Notes under the pieces: model-generated
Seen by the model: only the letters and a program-made list of their open reading frames with translations
Database searches by the model: none
What the model was told of the DNA's origin: nothing
Part shown: one piece after another, positions 25,994 to 35,803 of the stretch
Layout: each line of letters opens with the position of its first letter
Numbering within the stretch: position 1 is the first letter of the stretch
DNA from: Streptomyces violaceusniger
GTDB lineage: Bacteria; Actinomycetota; Actinomycetes; Streptomycetales; Streptomycetaceae
NCBI GenBank assembly: GCA_005405945.1
Contig: BJHW01000001.1
Location: forward strand, 8,556,001 to 8,620,000
Direction of reading: 5' to 3'
DNA length: 64,000 nucleotides
Position numbers and translations under genes: made by a program

Positions 25994-27197
25994 CGGTCCG
26001 CACCTCCGGCGGTCAGCGCGGTGAAGGAGTCCCGCATGATCCGCAGGGCGTCCGGCTGGAAGAAGTCGACGAGGTGGTCGGCCGATTGCCTGGCCGCCTC
26101 CTCGGCGCGCGGGAACAGGGCTGTCTCGTAGGCGTTCAGCGCCGTCTCCAGGTCGTCGTGGGCGGCCAGGGCGAGGGCGAGTTCCGCGCCGTCGAGCATG
26201 GCGAGGTTGGCGCCCGCCCCGGCGAAGGGGGACATCAGATGGGCGGCGTCGCCCAGGAGCGTGACGCCGGGCACCCGGTTCCAGCGGTGGCCGATGGGCA
26301 GCGCGTGGATGGGCCGGGGGACGAGCGGGCCGTCGCTGTCGGCGATCAGCGCGCGCAGCCCCTCGTCCCAGTCGGGGAAGAGGTCCAGCAGCCGCTTCCT
26401 GATCGCCGCCGGGTCCGCCGGGTCCGCCGGGCCCCCGGATCCGCCGGGTCCGCCGGGTCGACCAGGCCCGAACGGCTCCACTCCTCCGGCGCCTTGACCG
26501 CGGTGTAGACGCGGATCCGGCCGCCACCGTTGCGCTGGGCGAACAGCCCCTTCTCGTCCGCGAGGGCGAACATCGAGCCCCGGCCCACGAGTTCGGCCAC
26601 GGCCGGATGCCGGGTGTCCACGTCGTTCAGGAGACCGTCGACGAACGACACCCCGGTGTAGACCGGATCGGCGTCGGACAGCAGGGGCCGGACCCGGGAC
26701 CACGCCCCGTCCGCGCCGACCACCACATCCGCCGCGACGGCCGTGCCGTCGGCCAGGGTGAGCTCGGGCCGCCCCGCCGCGCCGAGGGCGACCGCCCTCA
26801 CCTTCTGGCCCCAGCGGACGGTCCCCTCCGGAAGTGACCCCAGCAGCAGCTCCTTCAGCACCCTGCGGTCGATCTCGGGGCGGTCGTTGCCGTCACCGTC
26901 TTGCGGCGGGGAGATGTGGAAGCCGACCTCGGCGTCCTTGCCGAGCAGACGCAGCTCCCCGCCCTCGGGGCGGCTCAGCGGCCGGAACTCCTCGAGCAGC
27001 CCGGCGTGCAGCAGCGCCCGCTGGCCGGACTCCTCGTCCAGGTCGAGCGTGCCGCCCTGGTCGCGTGCGGTCGCCGACGCGTCCAGCTCGTAAACGGTCG
27101 AGGGGATGCCGTGCACGTGCAGTACGCGCGCCAGCGTCAGCCCTCCCGGCCCTGCTCCGACGATGGCGATACGGCGTTCACGGCGTTGTGTGGACAT
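25990..27197 (-). CDS. FAD-dependent monooxygenase, TetX-like (frameshifted)
   Basis: About 403 aa. N-terminal Rossmann 'RIAIVGAGPGGLTLARVLH', substrate-domain strand 'DQGGTLDLDEESGQRALL', 'RPEIDRRVLKELLL', DG motif 'AADVVVGADGAWSRVRPLL', and GD motif 'GVTLLGDAAHLMSPFAGAG'. This is the layout of TetX-type flavoprotein hydroxylases; the substrate could be an antibiotic or another aromatic. A Pro-Ala-Asp linker coded by 9-bp tccgccggg repeats lies at ~26420-26465 and contains the frame change. Divergent from the TetR gene, whose operators lie in the shared gap. Confidence 0.85.
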
Positions 27198-27260
27198 GGC
27201 GATGGATGCCTCCCTGGCTCGGCGCGGGGGTGCGCCGCGGATGGGAGGAGCGTAGGGCGA

Positions 27261-27317
27261 CGAACGCGTTCGTGGCAAACGTGTTCGTGGCGAATGCGTT
27301 CGTGACGAACGCGATCG
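27261..27317. promoter_or_regulatory. Array of four 15-bp-spaced TetR-type operators
   Basis: Four consecutive 15-bp units: cgaacgcgttcgtgg, caaacgtgttcgtgg, cgaatgcgttcgtga and cgaacgcgatcg. The first contains the perfect 12-bp palindrome cgaacgcgttcg. It lies in the 140-bp gap between the divergent monooxygenase and TetR genes and is probably bound cooperatively by the TetR protein to control both. Confidence 0.75.
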
Positions 27318-27337
27318 ACTGCCGGTACGATGGCGCC

Positions 27338-28165
27338 ATGACAGCGCACCCCACCGCCCCGCGGAGCCGCCGGGAACGTCCGGCGAAACCAGCCCTGACC
27401 CGGGAAGGCATCATCGCCACCACGGTCGACCTCATGCGTGCCGAGGGCCTGGAGCGGGTGACGATGCGCCGCCTGGCCAAGGAGCTGGACACCGGGCCGG
27501 CGTCCCTCTACGTCTACGTCCGCAACATGGCCGAGCTGCACGCGGCCGTCCTGGACGAGCTCCTCGGCGCCGTCGACCTGAGCCCGGCGACGTCGGACGG
27601 CGAGTGGCGCGACCGGCTGGTGCGGATCCTCACCTCGTACACCTCGGTGCTGTTCGAGTACCCCGGCCTCGCCCAGTCCGCCCTGGTGGCACGCCCCTTC
27701 GGCAAGCACTATCTGAAGCTGCTGGAAGCGCTGCTGGCGCTGCTGGACGAGGGCGGCATCGAGCCCGACCGGGCCGCGTGGCTGCTCGATCTGCTGCTCC
27801 AGTTCGCCACCGCGACCGCGGCCGAGCACGCCCACCGGGCCCCCGGTGACACCCCCCAGAGCGAGGCGGACTGGCAGGCGCTCGCCACGGTGGTGCGGGA
27901 CGTCTCACCGCGGACCCATCCGCATATCGCCGCGCTGGGCACACGGCTGCTGTCCGGGTCCCCCAAGGACCGGCTGGCCTGGGGCTTCGACGTCCTCATC
28001 GCCGGGGCGCGGCACACCCCGCTGCCGGAGGTGCTCGCCCCGTCCCCGGTGGACACCCGGGGCGCCGGGGAGACCGGGAGCGCCGGGGACGCCGGGGAGA
28101 CCGGGAACGCCGGGGACACCCGGGGCACCCGGGGCGCCCGGGCCACCGGGGCCACCGAGGGCTGA
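27338..28165 (+). CDS. TetR-family regulator (TetR_C_33/TetR-class)
   Basis: A 275-aa repressor with the DNA-binding helix-turn-helix at ~residues 25-70 ('REGIIATTVDLMRAEGLER', 'VTMRRLAKELDTGPASLYVY'). The ligand-binding C-domain includes 'LLDLLLQFATATAAEHAHR'. The last ~35 residues are a Gly/Thr/Ala tail of GETGNAGD-type repeats. It is divergent from the FAD monooxygenase/hydrolase operon and most likely represses it and itself through the 15-bp operator array; the inducer would be the substrate of that operon. Confidence 0.88.
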   Translation: MTAHPTAPRSRRERPAKPALTREGIIATTVDLMRAEGLERVTMRRLAKELDTGPASLYVYVRNMAELHAAVLDELLGAVDLSPATSDGEWRDRLVRILTSYTSVLFEYPGLAQSALVARPFGKHYLKLLEALLALLDEGGIEPDRAAWLLDLLLQFATATAAEHAHRAPGDTPQSEADWQALATVVRDVSPRTHPHIAALGTRLLSGSPKDRLAWGFDVLIAGARHTPLPEVLAPSPVDTRGAGETGSAGDAGETGNAGDTRGTRGARATGATEG

Positions 28166-28176
28166 GGCGGTAGCGC

Positions 28177-28937
28177 TCAGCCGCGCCCGGCGGGCCGCTC
28201 GCCCGTCGTGATCCGGGCGATGTTGGAGCGTTCGCCGTAGACGAAGGGCCGGACCCGGTAGGAGGCCCGCTTCTCGTTCGGCAGCGTGATCAGCCCGAAG
28301 GAGTTGATGTCCGGGTCGAGCACGGCGACGGGGCGGAAGGAGCCGCCGCCCCGGGGCCGGTCCTCCAGGAGATAGCCCCGCTCGCCCGCGGCGTGGTCGG
28401 TCCAGGTGAACCGGATGCCGTTGGCGTGCATGACGGTCGCCCGCAGATCGGTCGGGGTCGCCGACGGCCGCCGGACGTGGCTGGTGCGCACCCCCGCCCG
28501 CCGGATGGTGCGCGGCGGCGCCCATGTGTGCTCCTGGCGCTGCTCCGCCTTGGTGAACGCCCCTTGGGCAGGGTGACGTCGACCGGCCGGGACGCGGGTC
28601 CGTAGTACGGCCGCACCCGGTAGGAGAAGTGGGTCTTCGGTATCAGATCCGGGTGCCGGTAGGTGGTCTGGCCGAGCGGGGCGTAGGTGAGGATCGTCCA
28701 GGGCCCGCCGGGCTCGGTCGCGAACTCCACGATCCGCCCGGCGGCGCCCGGCGCCTTCCCGTGCCAGCTCAGCTCGGCGTCGACGGGGGAGACCCGGGTG
28801 ACGCTGAGCACGGTCCCGGTCGGCCGGGTCTCGCGGGAGGCTCCGGACGCCTCCGTGGACGCCGCACACCCGCCGATTCCGGAAAGCCCGGCGGCGACGA
28901 GAACCGCCGCCGCCAGGGCGCGTACCGAGCCGCTCAC
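28177..28937 (-). CDS. Lipoprotein with fibronectin-III-like domains (frameshifted)
   Basis: Lipoprotein signal with lipobox: 'VRALAAAVLVAAGLSGIGGC'. This is followed by two fibronectin-III-like beta modules: 'SVTRVSPVDAELSWHGKAPG', 'YRVRPYYGPASRPVDVTLPK', and 'IRFTWTDHAAGERGYLLED', 'YRVRPFVYGERSNIARITTG'. The frame changes at ~28563 in a G4 run. GTG at 28937 overlaps the upstream gene's stop (GTGA). It is the last gene of a three-gene exported-protein operon; a role in displaying or binding carbohydrate at the cell surface is inferred from FN3 and its neighbours. No catalytic residues seen. Confidence 0.65.
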
Positions 28938-29542
28938 TTGCGCCAGAACTTCACGTTGCTCCACTCCACGGTGGCCGGGCCGTTGCCGCTGCCGGTGCGG
29001 TACGCCCCGAACTTGTCGTAGAAGCTGCCGCCGGGGCTGTCCACGGTGTGCTTGAGCGAGCCGTTGATGTACGTACGGTGCTCCTTGCCCACCTGGTGCA
29101 CCGTATTGACGCGCACCGTGGCCCCGACCGTTCCCGCGTTGGACAGGGTGTCCCCGCCGTGCACGGCGTACAGCCGCCCGCCGCGCTCGACCGCGAGCAT
29201 GAAGTACGGACCGGCGTCGCCGTCGGTGTCGTTGAACGTCTGCTTCAGGCTGATCCGGGTGCCGCCCATGCTGGTGACCCGGAAGTAGCCCTCGAACTGA
29301 TGGGTCCCGCCGGTGTAGGTGTCATAGCGCCGCTCGGCCCGCTGGTCACCGCTCGCGGTGGAGCAGGTGAGCTTGAAGGTGAGGTCGTCGACCTCCCCGC
29401 ACCCCCGCTCCTGCACCTTGAACCCCGGGGACTCGGACGACCAGCCGCCCGGTTCGACCTCGGCGTGCGCGACGCCCGACGCCGCCAGCAGCAGTCCGCA
29501 GGCGGCGGACACACCGGCGATCACACGGTGTTTCCTGGACAC
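28934..29542 (-). CDS. Secreted beta-jelly-roll (lyase/lectin-like) protein
   Basis: A 202-aa secreted protein: signal peptide MSRKHRVIAGVSAACGLLLA, cleavage after GVAHA. The mature domain is beta-rich, with 'FKLTCSTASGDQRAERRYD', 'GTHQFEGYFRVTSMGGTRIS', 'YFMLAVERGGRLYAVHGGD' and 'TYINGSLKHTVDSPGGSFYD', ending 'TVEWSNVKFWRK'. This resembles concanavalin-A-like polysaccharide lyase/lectin folds, and its ending matches that of the upstream gene product (NIRYWVK), suggesting duplication. Likely binds or cleaves an extracellular polysaccharide; exact family not recognised. Confidence 0.7.
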   Translation of the reverse strand: MSRKHRVIAGVSAACGLLLAASGVAHAEVEPGGWSSESPGFKVQERGCGEVDDLTFKLTCSTASGDQRAERRYDTYTGGTHQFEGYFRVTSMGGTRISLKQTFNDTDGDAGPYFMLAVERGGRLYAVHGGDTLSNAGTVGATVRVNTVHQVGKEHRTYINGSLKHTVDSPGGSFYDKFGAYRTGSGNGPATVEWSNVKFWRK

Positions 29543-29554
29543 GGTCCCACCCCT

Positions 29555-30267
29555 CTACTTCACCCAATAGCGGATGTTGCGGAACCGGGCCTCGGCCCGG
29601 CCACTGCCGTGGTGATAGACGCCGTTCTTGAAATAGCGCGTCGCCGGTCCCCGGTCGTCGACCGTCAGCACCAGCTTGTCGTCGGCGTAGACCTGGATCT
29701 TTCCGGTGTCCGCGTCATGGGCGACCTTCAGGTTCCACCACTTGTTGTAGATACCGGTCTTGATGACGGCATCCGTATAGCGCGTGAGCGTCCCGCCGTT
29801 CGCGCTGGACGCCCGCAGCATGATGTCGGTGGCCGGTGTTCCGCTGGGGTGCTTGCCCCGCAGGATCTGCATGATGTCCGCGCCGTTGGTCCCGGACGGC
29901 ACATACACATCGGCGTCCCACATGTGCTTCCCCGAGGAGTACTCCTGCTTCCACCGCATTTCGGTGCGCGGATCGGTGTCGCTGCCCTCTTCGAGCGGCT
30001 CGTCGGTGGAGTTGACCCACATGGTGTGGGTCTTCGTGCCCGAGTTGTAGCTGTAGCGCTCGCTCAGGTCGAGATTCCACGGCTTGTGTATCGAGTATGT
30101 GAACGACATCTGCGTCCATCCATCGGTCGGCGACGCCGCGGCCTCCTTCGCCGTGGCCGTCCCCTGGCCGCGACCCCCGCCGACAGGACCCCGACGAGCG
30201 CGGCGAACGCCAGAGCCGCCCTGGCGGGGGAGGAGCGTCTGGTACGTGTGGTGCGTAATGCGGGCAT
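29555..30267 (-). CDS. Secreted polysaccharide lyase-like jelly-roll protein (frameshifted)
   Basis: Signal peptide 'RAALAFAALVGVLSAGVA', then mature protein TATAKEAAASPTDGW once a base is restored at ~30170. The body has 'DPRTEMRWKQEYSSGKHMWD' and 'GADIMQILRGKHPSGTPATD', 'YNKWWNLKVAHDADTGKIQV', 'HHGSGRAEARFRNIRYWVK'. The TEMR / WDADVYVP / QIL pattern is like jelly-roll polysaccharide lyases (alginate/glucuronan-lyase type). Start ATG has ggaggtggg upstream. A DasR-like palindrome lies 42 bp before the start, suggesting control by amino-sugar availability. First gene of the exported trio. Confidence 0.72.
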
Positions 30268-30307
30268 ATGGGCCCACCTCCGGTCTGTTCCGTTCCTGTG
30301 ATGGATC

Positions 30308-30321
30308 ATGGTCTAGACCAA
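30308..30321. promoter_or_regulatory. DasR-like (dre) palindrome
   Basis: tggtctagacca is a perfect 12-bp palindrome. It matches the core of the published DasR responsive element of Streptomyces (ACTGGTCTAGACCAGT). It is placed where a repressor would control the secreted lyase operon. Other GntR/HutC regulators use related sites, so DasR itself is an inference. Confidence 0.7.
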
Positions 30322-30437
30322 GAGCCAAGGTAGGGCAGAGTTGATGGCGTGTCCATATCAATGAACGGAATTCACGATTGTGGTGGCGGGCGTGGCGCCG
30401 CCTCGACGGCGGCTCCGACGCCTGCGGCCGGGTCGGA

Positions 30438-30944
30438 TCAACTCCGCCGGAGTGCCTTCACCATGACCAGCTCCCTGGTCACGCCGTCGGCCAGCAGATC
30501 CCCCGGCTCCCGCGTGGCGGCGAAGCCATGCCGCTCGTAGAGGGCGATCGCCGGCGCGTTGCCCGGGAGCACCGCCAGCCGCAGCGCCGTGGCGCCCCTC
30601 CGCAGGGCCCAGGTCTCGACCGCCGCGATCAGCAGGCCGCCGACGCCGTGGCCGCGCGCCTCGGGACTGACCCAGACCGACCTCAGCTCCGGCGGCCGCC
30701 CGTCCCCGTCCCCGACCCCGTCCCCGGGCATGCCGCTCGACATCCCCACCGCCCGGCCGTCCAGCAGGGCCACGACGTGGTACGCGCCCGGCACCTCCAG
30801 TCGGGCGCGCCACCGCTCCTCGCCGCCGCGGTGCCAGTCGGCGAGCCGGGACTTGAAGGCGTGCGGCGCCTCGGCCAGCGCGGCCCGGCGGACGTCCCGC
30901 CACAGCGGCCAGTCGTCCGTGGTGACCACGCGCAGACGCACCAT
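30438..30944 (-). CDS. GNAT-family N-acetyltransferase
   Basis: A 168-aa acetyltransferase with all GNAT motifs: N-terminal 'LRVVTTDDWPLWRDVRRAAL', acetyl-CoA loop motif A 'VWVSPEARGHGVGGLLIAAV', and motif B 'LPGNAPAIALYERHGFAAT'. It transfers acetyl to an unknown amine (protein, antibiotic or small molecule). A short Asp/Gly linker (GDGVGDGDG) precedes motif A. Monocistronic, facing away from the exported trio. Confidence 0.88.
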   Translation of the reverse strand: MVRLRVVTTDDWPLWRDVRRAALAEAPHAFKSRLADWHRGGEERWRARLEVPGAYHVVALLDGRAVGMSSGMPGDGVGDGDGRPPELRSVWVSPEARGHGVGGLLIAAVETWALRRGATALRLAVLPGNAPAIALYERHGFAATREPGDLLADGVTRELVMVKALRRS

Positions 30945-31192
30945 GCCGCCCAGTCTTCCGCATCGCCCTCCCGTACCACCGGTCGCCGCTGAGCGCCGTC
31001 GCCCCCGAGGGGAGATGGCCCGGTTCACCCCGCTGTGCCATGCTTTGGAGGAGAGGCGCCATCCCTTTCGAGGGGGCGCGGCAGCGAAGGCCCCGCCGGT
31101 GGTCGTGACCGGTCGCCGCGCGGAGGCCGACCAAGGGCCCGGGTACGCCCACGAGACCGGCGGTCCGCGCACGGAGGCGGTGCAGGCGTGCT

Positions 31193-33756
31193 GTGACCGG
31201 GCATGTGCTGACGTTCACGGGGACCGCGTTGGTGGCTGTCTATGTGCTGGACGCGGAGGGTGCCGAGCTGCGGTTGGCCGAGACGGTGAGCGGCGCCGGA
31301 CGGTCGTACGCGCTGCCGGCCCGCTATCCCGTGTCCGGGCGCTCGCCCGTCGCCGACGCCTTCCGCGCCGGGCGCCCCCTGTGGCTGACCCCCACCGAAC
31401 TCGCCGCCTACGGCCCCATCGGCCCCACCACTCCCGAAACCCCGACCACCCCCGGCGTCTCGCTGGGGGCGCTGCCGCTCGGCGGGGACGGCAAGGGGCT
31501 GGGGTGTCTGGTGGTGGTGGACGAGGCGCCCGGCGGGATCGACGCCGACCGCCGCGGCTTCATCGAGCTCTACGCCCACCACGTGGCCGCCGGGGTCGAG
31601 GCGGCAGGGCCGCGGGCGCTCGCCCAGCGGGGACCCGAACTGCCCGGCCTCACCCTGGACCGGCTGCGGGTCGGCTCGTTCGTGCTGCTCCTCGACAGCG
31701 GGCGGATGACCGCCGACACCCAGGTGCTCGACCTGTTCGGCATCCCCGGGGAGGACTTCGACGGACGGGTGGAGACCCTGCTGGCGGCCGCCGTCCCGGA
31801 CGACGTCCCCGCCCTGATGTCGGTCCTGGAGCCCGACCTGCTGACCGCCGGCACCGCACAGCTGGAGTTCCGGATCCGCCGGCCCAATGGAGAGCTGCGC
31901 TGGCTGGGCCTGCGCGCCCGGGTCGAGACGGGGGCGGACGGCACGCCCCGGCGCATGCTGGGCGTGGTCGCGGAGACCTCGTACCTGCGGCCGAGCGCCG
32001 ACGAGGTGTCCCTGGTGCAGCGGCTGTCGGCCGCCCTGGCCGGGGCCACCACCGTCCGGGACGTGGGCCGGGCCGTGGTCGGCGCGCTGCGCGATCCGCT
32101 GGGGGCGGGCCGGCTCGCGGTCGCCGAACTCCAGGCCGATCAGCTGGTGGTCGGCGTCCTCGCCCCCGCCGAACCCGCCGCCTGGCCCGAGGTGTGGCGG
32201 GCCGCCTGGCGCTCCGAATGGCCCGAGCCGCCCAGCCATGCCCTGCCCACGCTGGCGGAGGCGGTGCGGGAGGGACAGGTCAGCATCTGGCCCGAGGGCG
32301 CCGACCTCGAACCCGGGCTCTCCGGTATCGGCCCCGGCGGCCTCGCCGTCCTCCCGCTCCCGGCGGACGGCCGGATCGTCGGCGTATGCCTGATCGGCTG
32401 GGAGCAGCGGCACGAGTTCGGCCCGGAGGAGCGCTCGCTGCTGACCGCGACCGCCGGTCTGGTGGGGCAGGCCCTGGTGCGCGCCCACGCCCTGGACGCC
32501 GAGCACGAGCTGGCCACCATGCTCCAGCGCAGCCTGCTGCCCCGGAAGCTGCCGGAGCTGCCCGGCGGGGTGGCCGTCACCCGCTATCTGCCCGCGACGA
32601 TGGGCCTGGAGGTGGGCGGCGACTGGTACGACGTCATCCCGCTGCCGGACGGCCATGTGGCGCTGGTCATCGGGGATGTGCAGGGCCACAGCGCCGCGGC
32701 CGCCACGATCATGGGCCAGATGCGCACCGCCATCCGGGCCTACGCGGTGGAGGGCCACCCGCCCGACGTGGTCGTGGCGCACGCCAACCGCCTCCTCGTC
32801 GGCATGGAGACCGATCTCTTCGCGACCTGCTGCTACGCCGATCTCGACATGGAGGAGGGCGAGGCGTGGTTCGTCCGGGCCGGACACATCCAGCCGCTGC
32901 TGCGCCACCCGGACGGCACCACCGCGGAGCTGGACGTCGAGGGCGGCCCGCCGCTGGGCGTGGTGGCGGACGCCGAGTTCCCGATGACCGCGGCCGGGCT
33001 GTCCGCGGGCACCCTGCTCGCCCTGCTCACCGACGGCCTGGTGGAGTCCGCCCGGCTCGACCTGGACGACGGGGTGCGCCGGGCCCGCCAGGCGCTGGCC
33101 CGCGCCGACCCGTACGACCCCGGCGGGGTCGCGGACGCGCTGCTCGGCGGGGACAGCCGCCGGGACGACGACGTGGCGCTGCTGTTGCTGCGCTACGACG
33201 GGATGCGGGTGCGGCCCACCCGGGCGAGCTGGACGGTGTGGCGGCTGCCCGACGCGGTGATGCACGCCCGCCGCTTCACCGCGCGCACCCTGCGCACCTG
33301 GGGTGCGGACGAGGACCTGGACGTGGCCCTGCTGGTCACCTCCGAGCTGGTCACCAACGCCCTGGTGCACACCCGGGGCGAGGTGCGGCTGAATCTGACG
33401 CTGACCGCGGACCGGCTGCGGATCGCGGTGAACGACCTCTCGCCGCGTACCCCCGTCAAACCGGCGACCGTGGACTGGGAGGCCACCGGCGGGCGGGGGC
33501 TGCTGCTGATCGAGGCGATGTCGCAGACCTGGGGCTCGGTCCCGCTGAGCGGGGGCAAGCAGGTCTGGGGCGAGATCAGCTTGTCGTCTCCGCGGGAGGA
33601 GCCCCGGGGAGGACCCCGGAAGTGCCTCCGGAAGGGCCCCCGGACCGGCCTCCGGAGGAACCCCCGGAAGGCCCGGCCGACGCGGGACCCGAGGAACGGA
33701 CGGTGGGGGACGAGGGGGACGAGGGGGCCACGGGGAGGAGGAGGGCGAGGCGATGA
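31193..33756 (+). CDS. PAS-GAF-SpoIIE phosphatase with C-terminal HATPase (RsbU/RsbW fusion; frameshift near end)
   Basis: Multi-domain regulator of ~855 aa. A GAF-like region is at 1-150. A PAS domain follows ('LRVGSFVLLLDSGRMTADTQ', 'LEFRIRRPNGELRWLGLRAR') and a second GAF ('FGPEERSLLTATAGLVGQAL'). The PP2C/SpoIIE phosphatase begins 'LATMLQRSLLPRKLPELPGG' with 'GLEVGGDWYDVIPL' and 'LVIGDVQGHSAAAATIM'. A serine-kinase-like HATPase_c comes last ('SELVTNALVHTRGEVRLNL', 'GGRGLLLIEAMSQTWG'). Such fusions control partner-switching sigma systems. The main frame runs on beyond the expected end; a one-base shift near 33580-33600 gives a Pro/Glu-rich tail whose stop overlaps the next gene (ATGA). GTG start is uncertain. 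Appears translationally coupled to a sugar ABC transporter. Confidence 0.78.
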
Positions 33757-33804
33757 GCCGTTCCCGTACGCGCTCGGCGATGAGCCGTTCCCGTACGCGA
33801 TCCA
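33751..33804 (+). repeat. 27-bp duplication spanning the start codon of the binding-protein gene
   Basis: cgatgagccgttcccgtacg + cgctcgg is repeated head to tail with two differences. This duplicates the candidate ATG of the sugar-binding lipoprotein; either ATG (33753 or 33780) may be used. Confidence 0.9.
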
Positions 33805-34994
33805 GGGCGCACCCCCTGGCGCGTTCCCGGGGGTGCCCCCCGACACGCTCCCGTGCGCGCGACCGCATCCGTGCGGCCGTCGCCGTCGCGGCGGGCCTCG
33901 TCCTGGCCGTGTCCCTCGCCGCCTGCGGCAAGGCGTCCCAGGTCGGCGAGACCATGAGCGTGACCGGGGCCCACCACCACGGCCCCCTGCGGATCGGCCT
34001 GTTGCTTCCCGAGAACGAGATCGTCCGATTCGAGCGCTTCGACAAGCCCCTGATCCAGCAGCGGGTCAAGGAGCTCTGCCCGGGCTGCACGGTGAGCTAC
34101 TCCAGCGCCCAGCACGATCCGGCCGCCCAGCGCTTCCAGATCGAGGCCATGATCACCAACGGGATCGATGTGCTCATCCTGGACGCGGTGGACACCAAGG
34201 CCGTCCGCCACTCCGTGGTCCAGGCCCAACGCGCCCATGTCCCGGTCATCGCCTATGACCGTCTCGCGGAGGGGCCCATCTCCGGCTATGTCTCCTTCGA
34301 CGGCGGAAGCGTCGGCAGGCTCCAGGGCGAGGCGCTGCTGGGAGCACTCGGGCCGAAGGCCAGGAGCAGCCAGATCGTCATGATGAACGGCTCGTCGACC
34401 GACCCCAACGCGGGCTGGTTCGAACGGGGCGCGCGGTCCGTCCTCCAGGGCAGGGTCAAGATCGCCAAGTCCTACGAGACCGTCGGCTGGCGCCCGGAGA
34501 ACGCCAACCGCAACATGTCCGCCGCCATCGCCGCCCTGGGCCCCCACGGCATCGACGGCGTCCTCGCCGCCAACGACGGCCTGGCCTCGGGCGTCATCAC
34601 CGCCCTCAAGGCGGCCCGGATCCATCCGATCCCCCCGGTCACCGGCCAGGACGCCGAGGTCGCGGGCCTTCAGCGGATCCTCGCGGGCGAGCAGTACATG
34701 ACCGTCTACAAGCCGTTCAAGCCCGAGGCGTACACCGCCGCGGAGATGGCCATCGCGGTGGGACACGGCCACTCGCTCAACGGGGTCGCGACGCAGCGGG
34801 TCAGCAACTCCACCTCCCGTGACATCCCCGCGGTGCTGCTCGAGCCGGTGGCCGTGACCGTGCACAACATCAAGAGCACCGTCATCAAGGACCGTCTGTA
34901 TCGCGTCGATCAGATATGCACCAAGAGGTACGCGGATGACTGCCGCAAGGCCGGGCTCATCGACCGGGACGGCTCACCGCACGACGCGGAATGA
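33753..34994 (+). CDS. Sugar ABC transporter substrate-binding lipoprotein (XylF-like)
   Basis: A 413-aa periplasmic-binding-protein-I-like lipoprotein. After an Arg-rich leader, 'AVAVAAGLVLAVSLAACGKA' is a lipoprotein signal (LAAC). The binding domain begins 'PLRIGLLLPENEIVRFERFD' and continues 'ITNGIDVLILDAVDTKAVRH', 'VPVIAYDRLAEGPISGYVSF', 'NGSSTDPNAGWFERGARSVL', all like XylF/RbsB-type D-xylose receptors. The N-terminal leader is ~30 residues longer than usual because of the start-region duplication. Upstream phosphatase overlap and downstream ATPase spacing (27 bp) indicate one operon. Confidence 0.9.
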   Translation: MSRSRTRSAMSRSRTRSRAHPLARSRGCPPTRSRARDRIRAAVAVAAGLVLAVSLAACGKASQVGETMSVTGAHHHGPLRIGLLLPENEIVRFERFDKPLIQQRVKELCPGCTVSYSSAQHDPAAQRFQIEAMITNGIDVLILDAVDTKAVRHSVVQAQRAHVPVIAYDRLAEGPISGYVSFDGGSVGRLQGEALLGALGPKARSSQIVMMNGSSTDPNAGWFERGARSVLQGRVKIAKSYETVGWRPENANRNMSAAIAALGPHGIDGVLAANDGLASGVITALKAARIHPIPPVTGQDAEVAGLQRILAGEQYMTVYKPFKPEAYTAAEMAIAVGHGHSLNGVATQRVSNSTSRDIPAVLLEPVAVTVHNIKSTVIKDRLYRVDQICTKRYADDCRKAGLIDRDGSPHDAE

Positions 34995-35021
34995 CACGAC
35001 GCGAAAAGAAGGGAGGCGAGG

Positions 35022-35803
35022 ATGGCCCAACTGTCGGCCCCGCCCCTGCTGGCGCTGAGTGGCGTCTTCAAGCGCTTCGGCGCGGTCCAGGCGCTCACGG
35101 ACGTCGAGCTGGAGATCCACGCCGGTGAGGTCATCGCCCTGGTGGGCGACAACGGCGCGGGGAAGTCCACCCTGGTCAAGGTGATCGCGGGCGTCGAACC
35201 GGCCGACACGGGCACCCTCGAATGGCAGGGCCGCCCCCTCCACATCGGCCGCCCGCACGACGCCCAGCACCTGGGGATCGCCACCGTCTACCAGGACCTC
35301 GCGCTCTGCGACAACCTCGACGTCGTCGGCAATCTCTTCCTCGGCCGTGAGATCACCCGGATCGGCGTCCTGGACGAGGTGGAGATGGAGCGCCGCACCC
35401 GCGATCTGCTGGCCACCCTCTCCATCCGCATCCCCGACGTCCGCAGGCCCGTCGCGTCCCTCTCCGGAGGCCAGCGGCAGACCGTCGCCATCTCCCGGGC
35501 GCTGCTCGGCGAACCGAGCCTGGTGATGCTGGACGAGCCCACCGCCGCCCTCGGCATCGAGCAGACCGCCCAGGTCCTCGACCTGGTGGAACGGCTCCGT
35601 GAACGCGGGCTCGGGGTGCTGCTGATCAGCCACAACCTGGGCGACGTCAAGGCCGTCGCGGACTGGGTCGCGGTGCTGCGCCTGGGCCGCAACAACGGGT
35701 TCTTCGACGTCACCACCACCTCCCAGGAGCAGATCGTCTCCTCCATCACCGGCGCGTCCGACAACGCGGTCACGCGGCGCGTGGCGCGGGAGGGGAGCTG
35801 TGA
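35022..35803 (+). CDS. Sugar ABC transporter ATPase (XylG-like, frameshift at 3' end)
   Basis: A ~261-aa single-NBD ATPase: Walker A 'VALVGDNGAGKSTLVKVIAG' (residues ~38-57, read IALVGDN..), Q-loop 'VYQDLALCDNLDVVGNLFLG', signature 'VASLSGGQRQTVAISRAL', Walker B 'SLVMLDEPTAAL', H-loop 'VLLISHNLGDVK'. Only one nucleotide-binding domain is present, as in streptomycete XylG-type half ATPases. The final codons need one restored G (gagggg-agctgtga), after which it ends ..REGEL with its stop overlapping the permease GTG (GTGA). Confidence 0.9.

Noticed and set aside
31025..34090. 1,021-codon minus-strand frame
   Set aside because: Antisense shadow of the SpoIIE phosphatase; the plus strand has clear domains and ordered motifs, the minus strand none.
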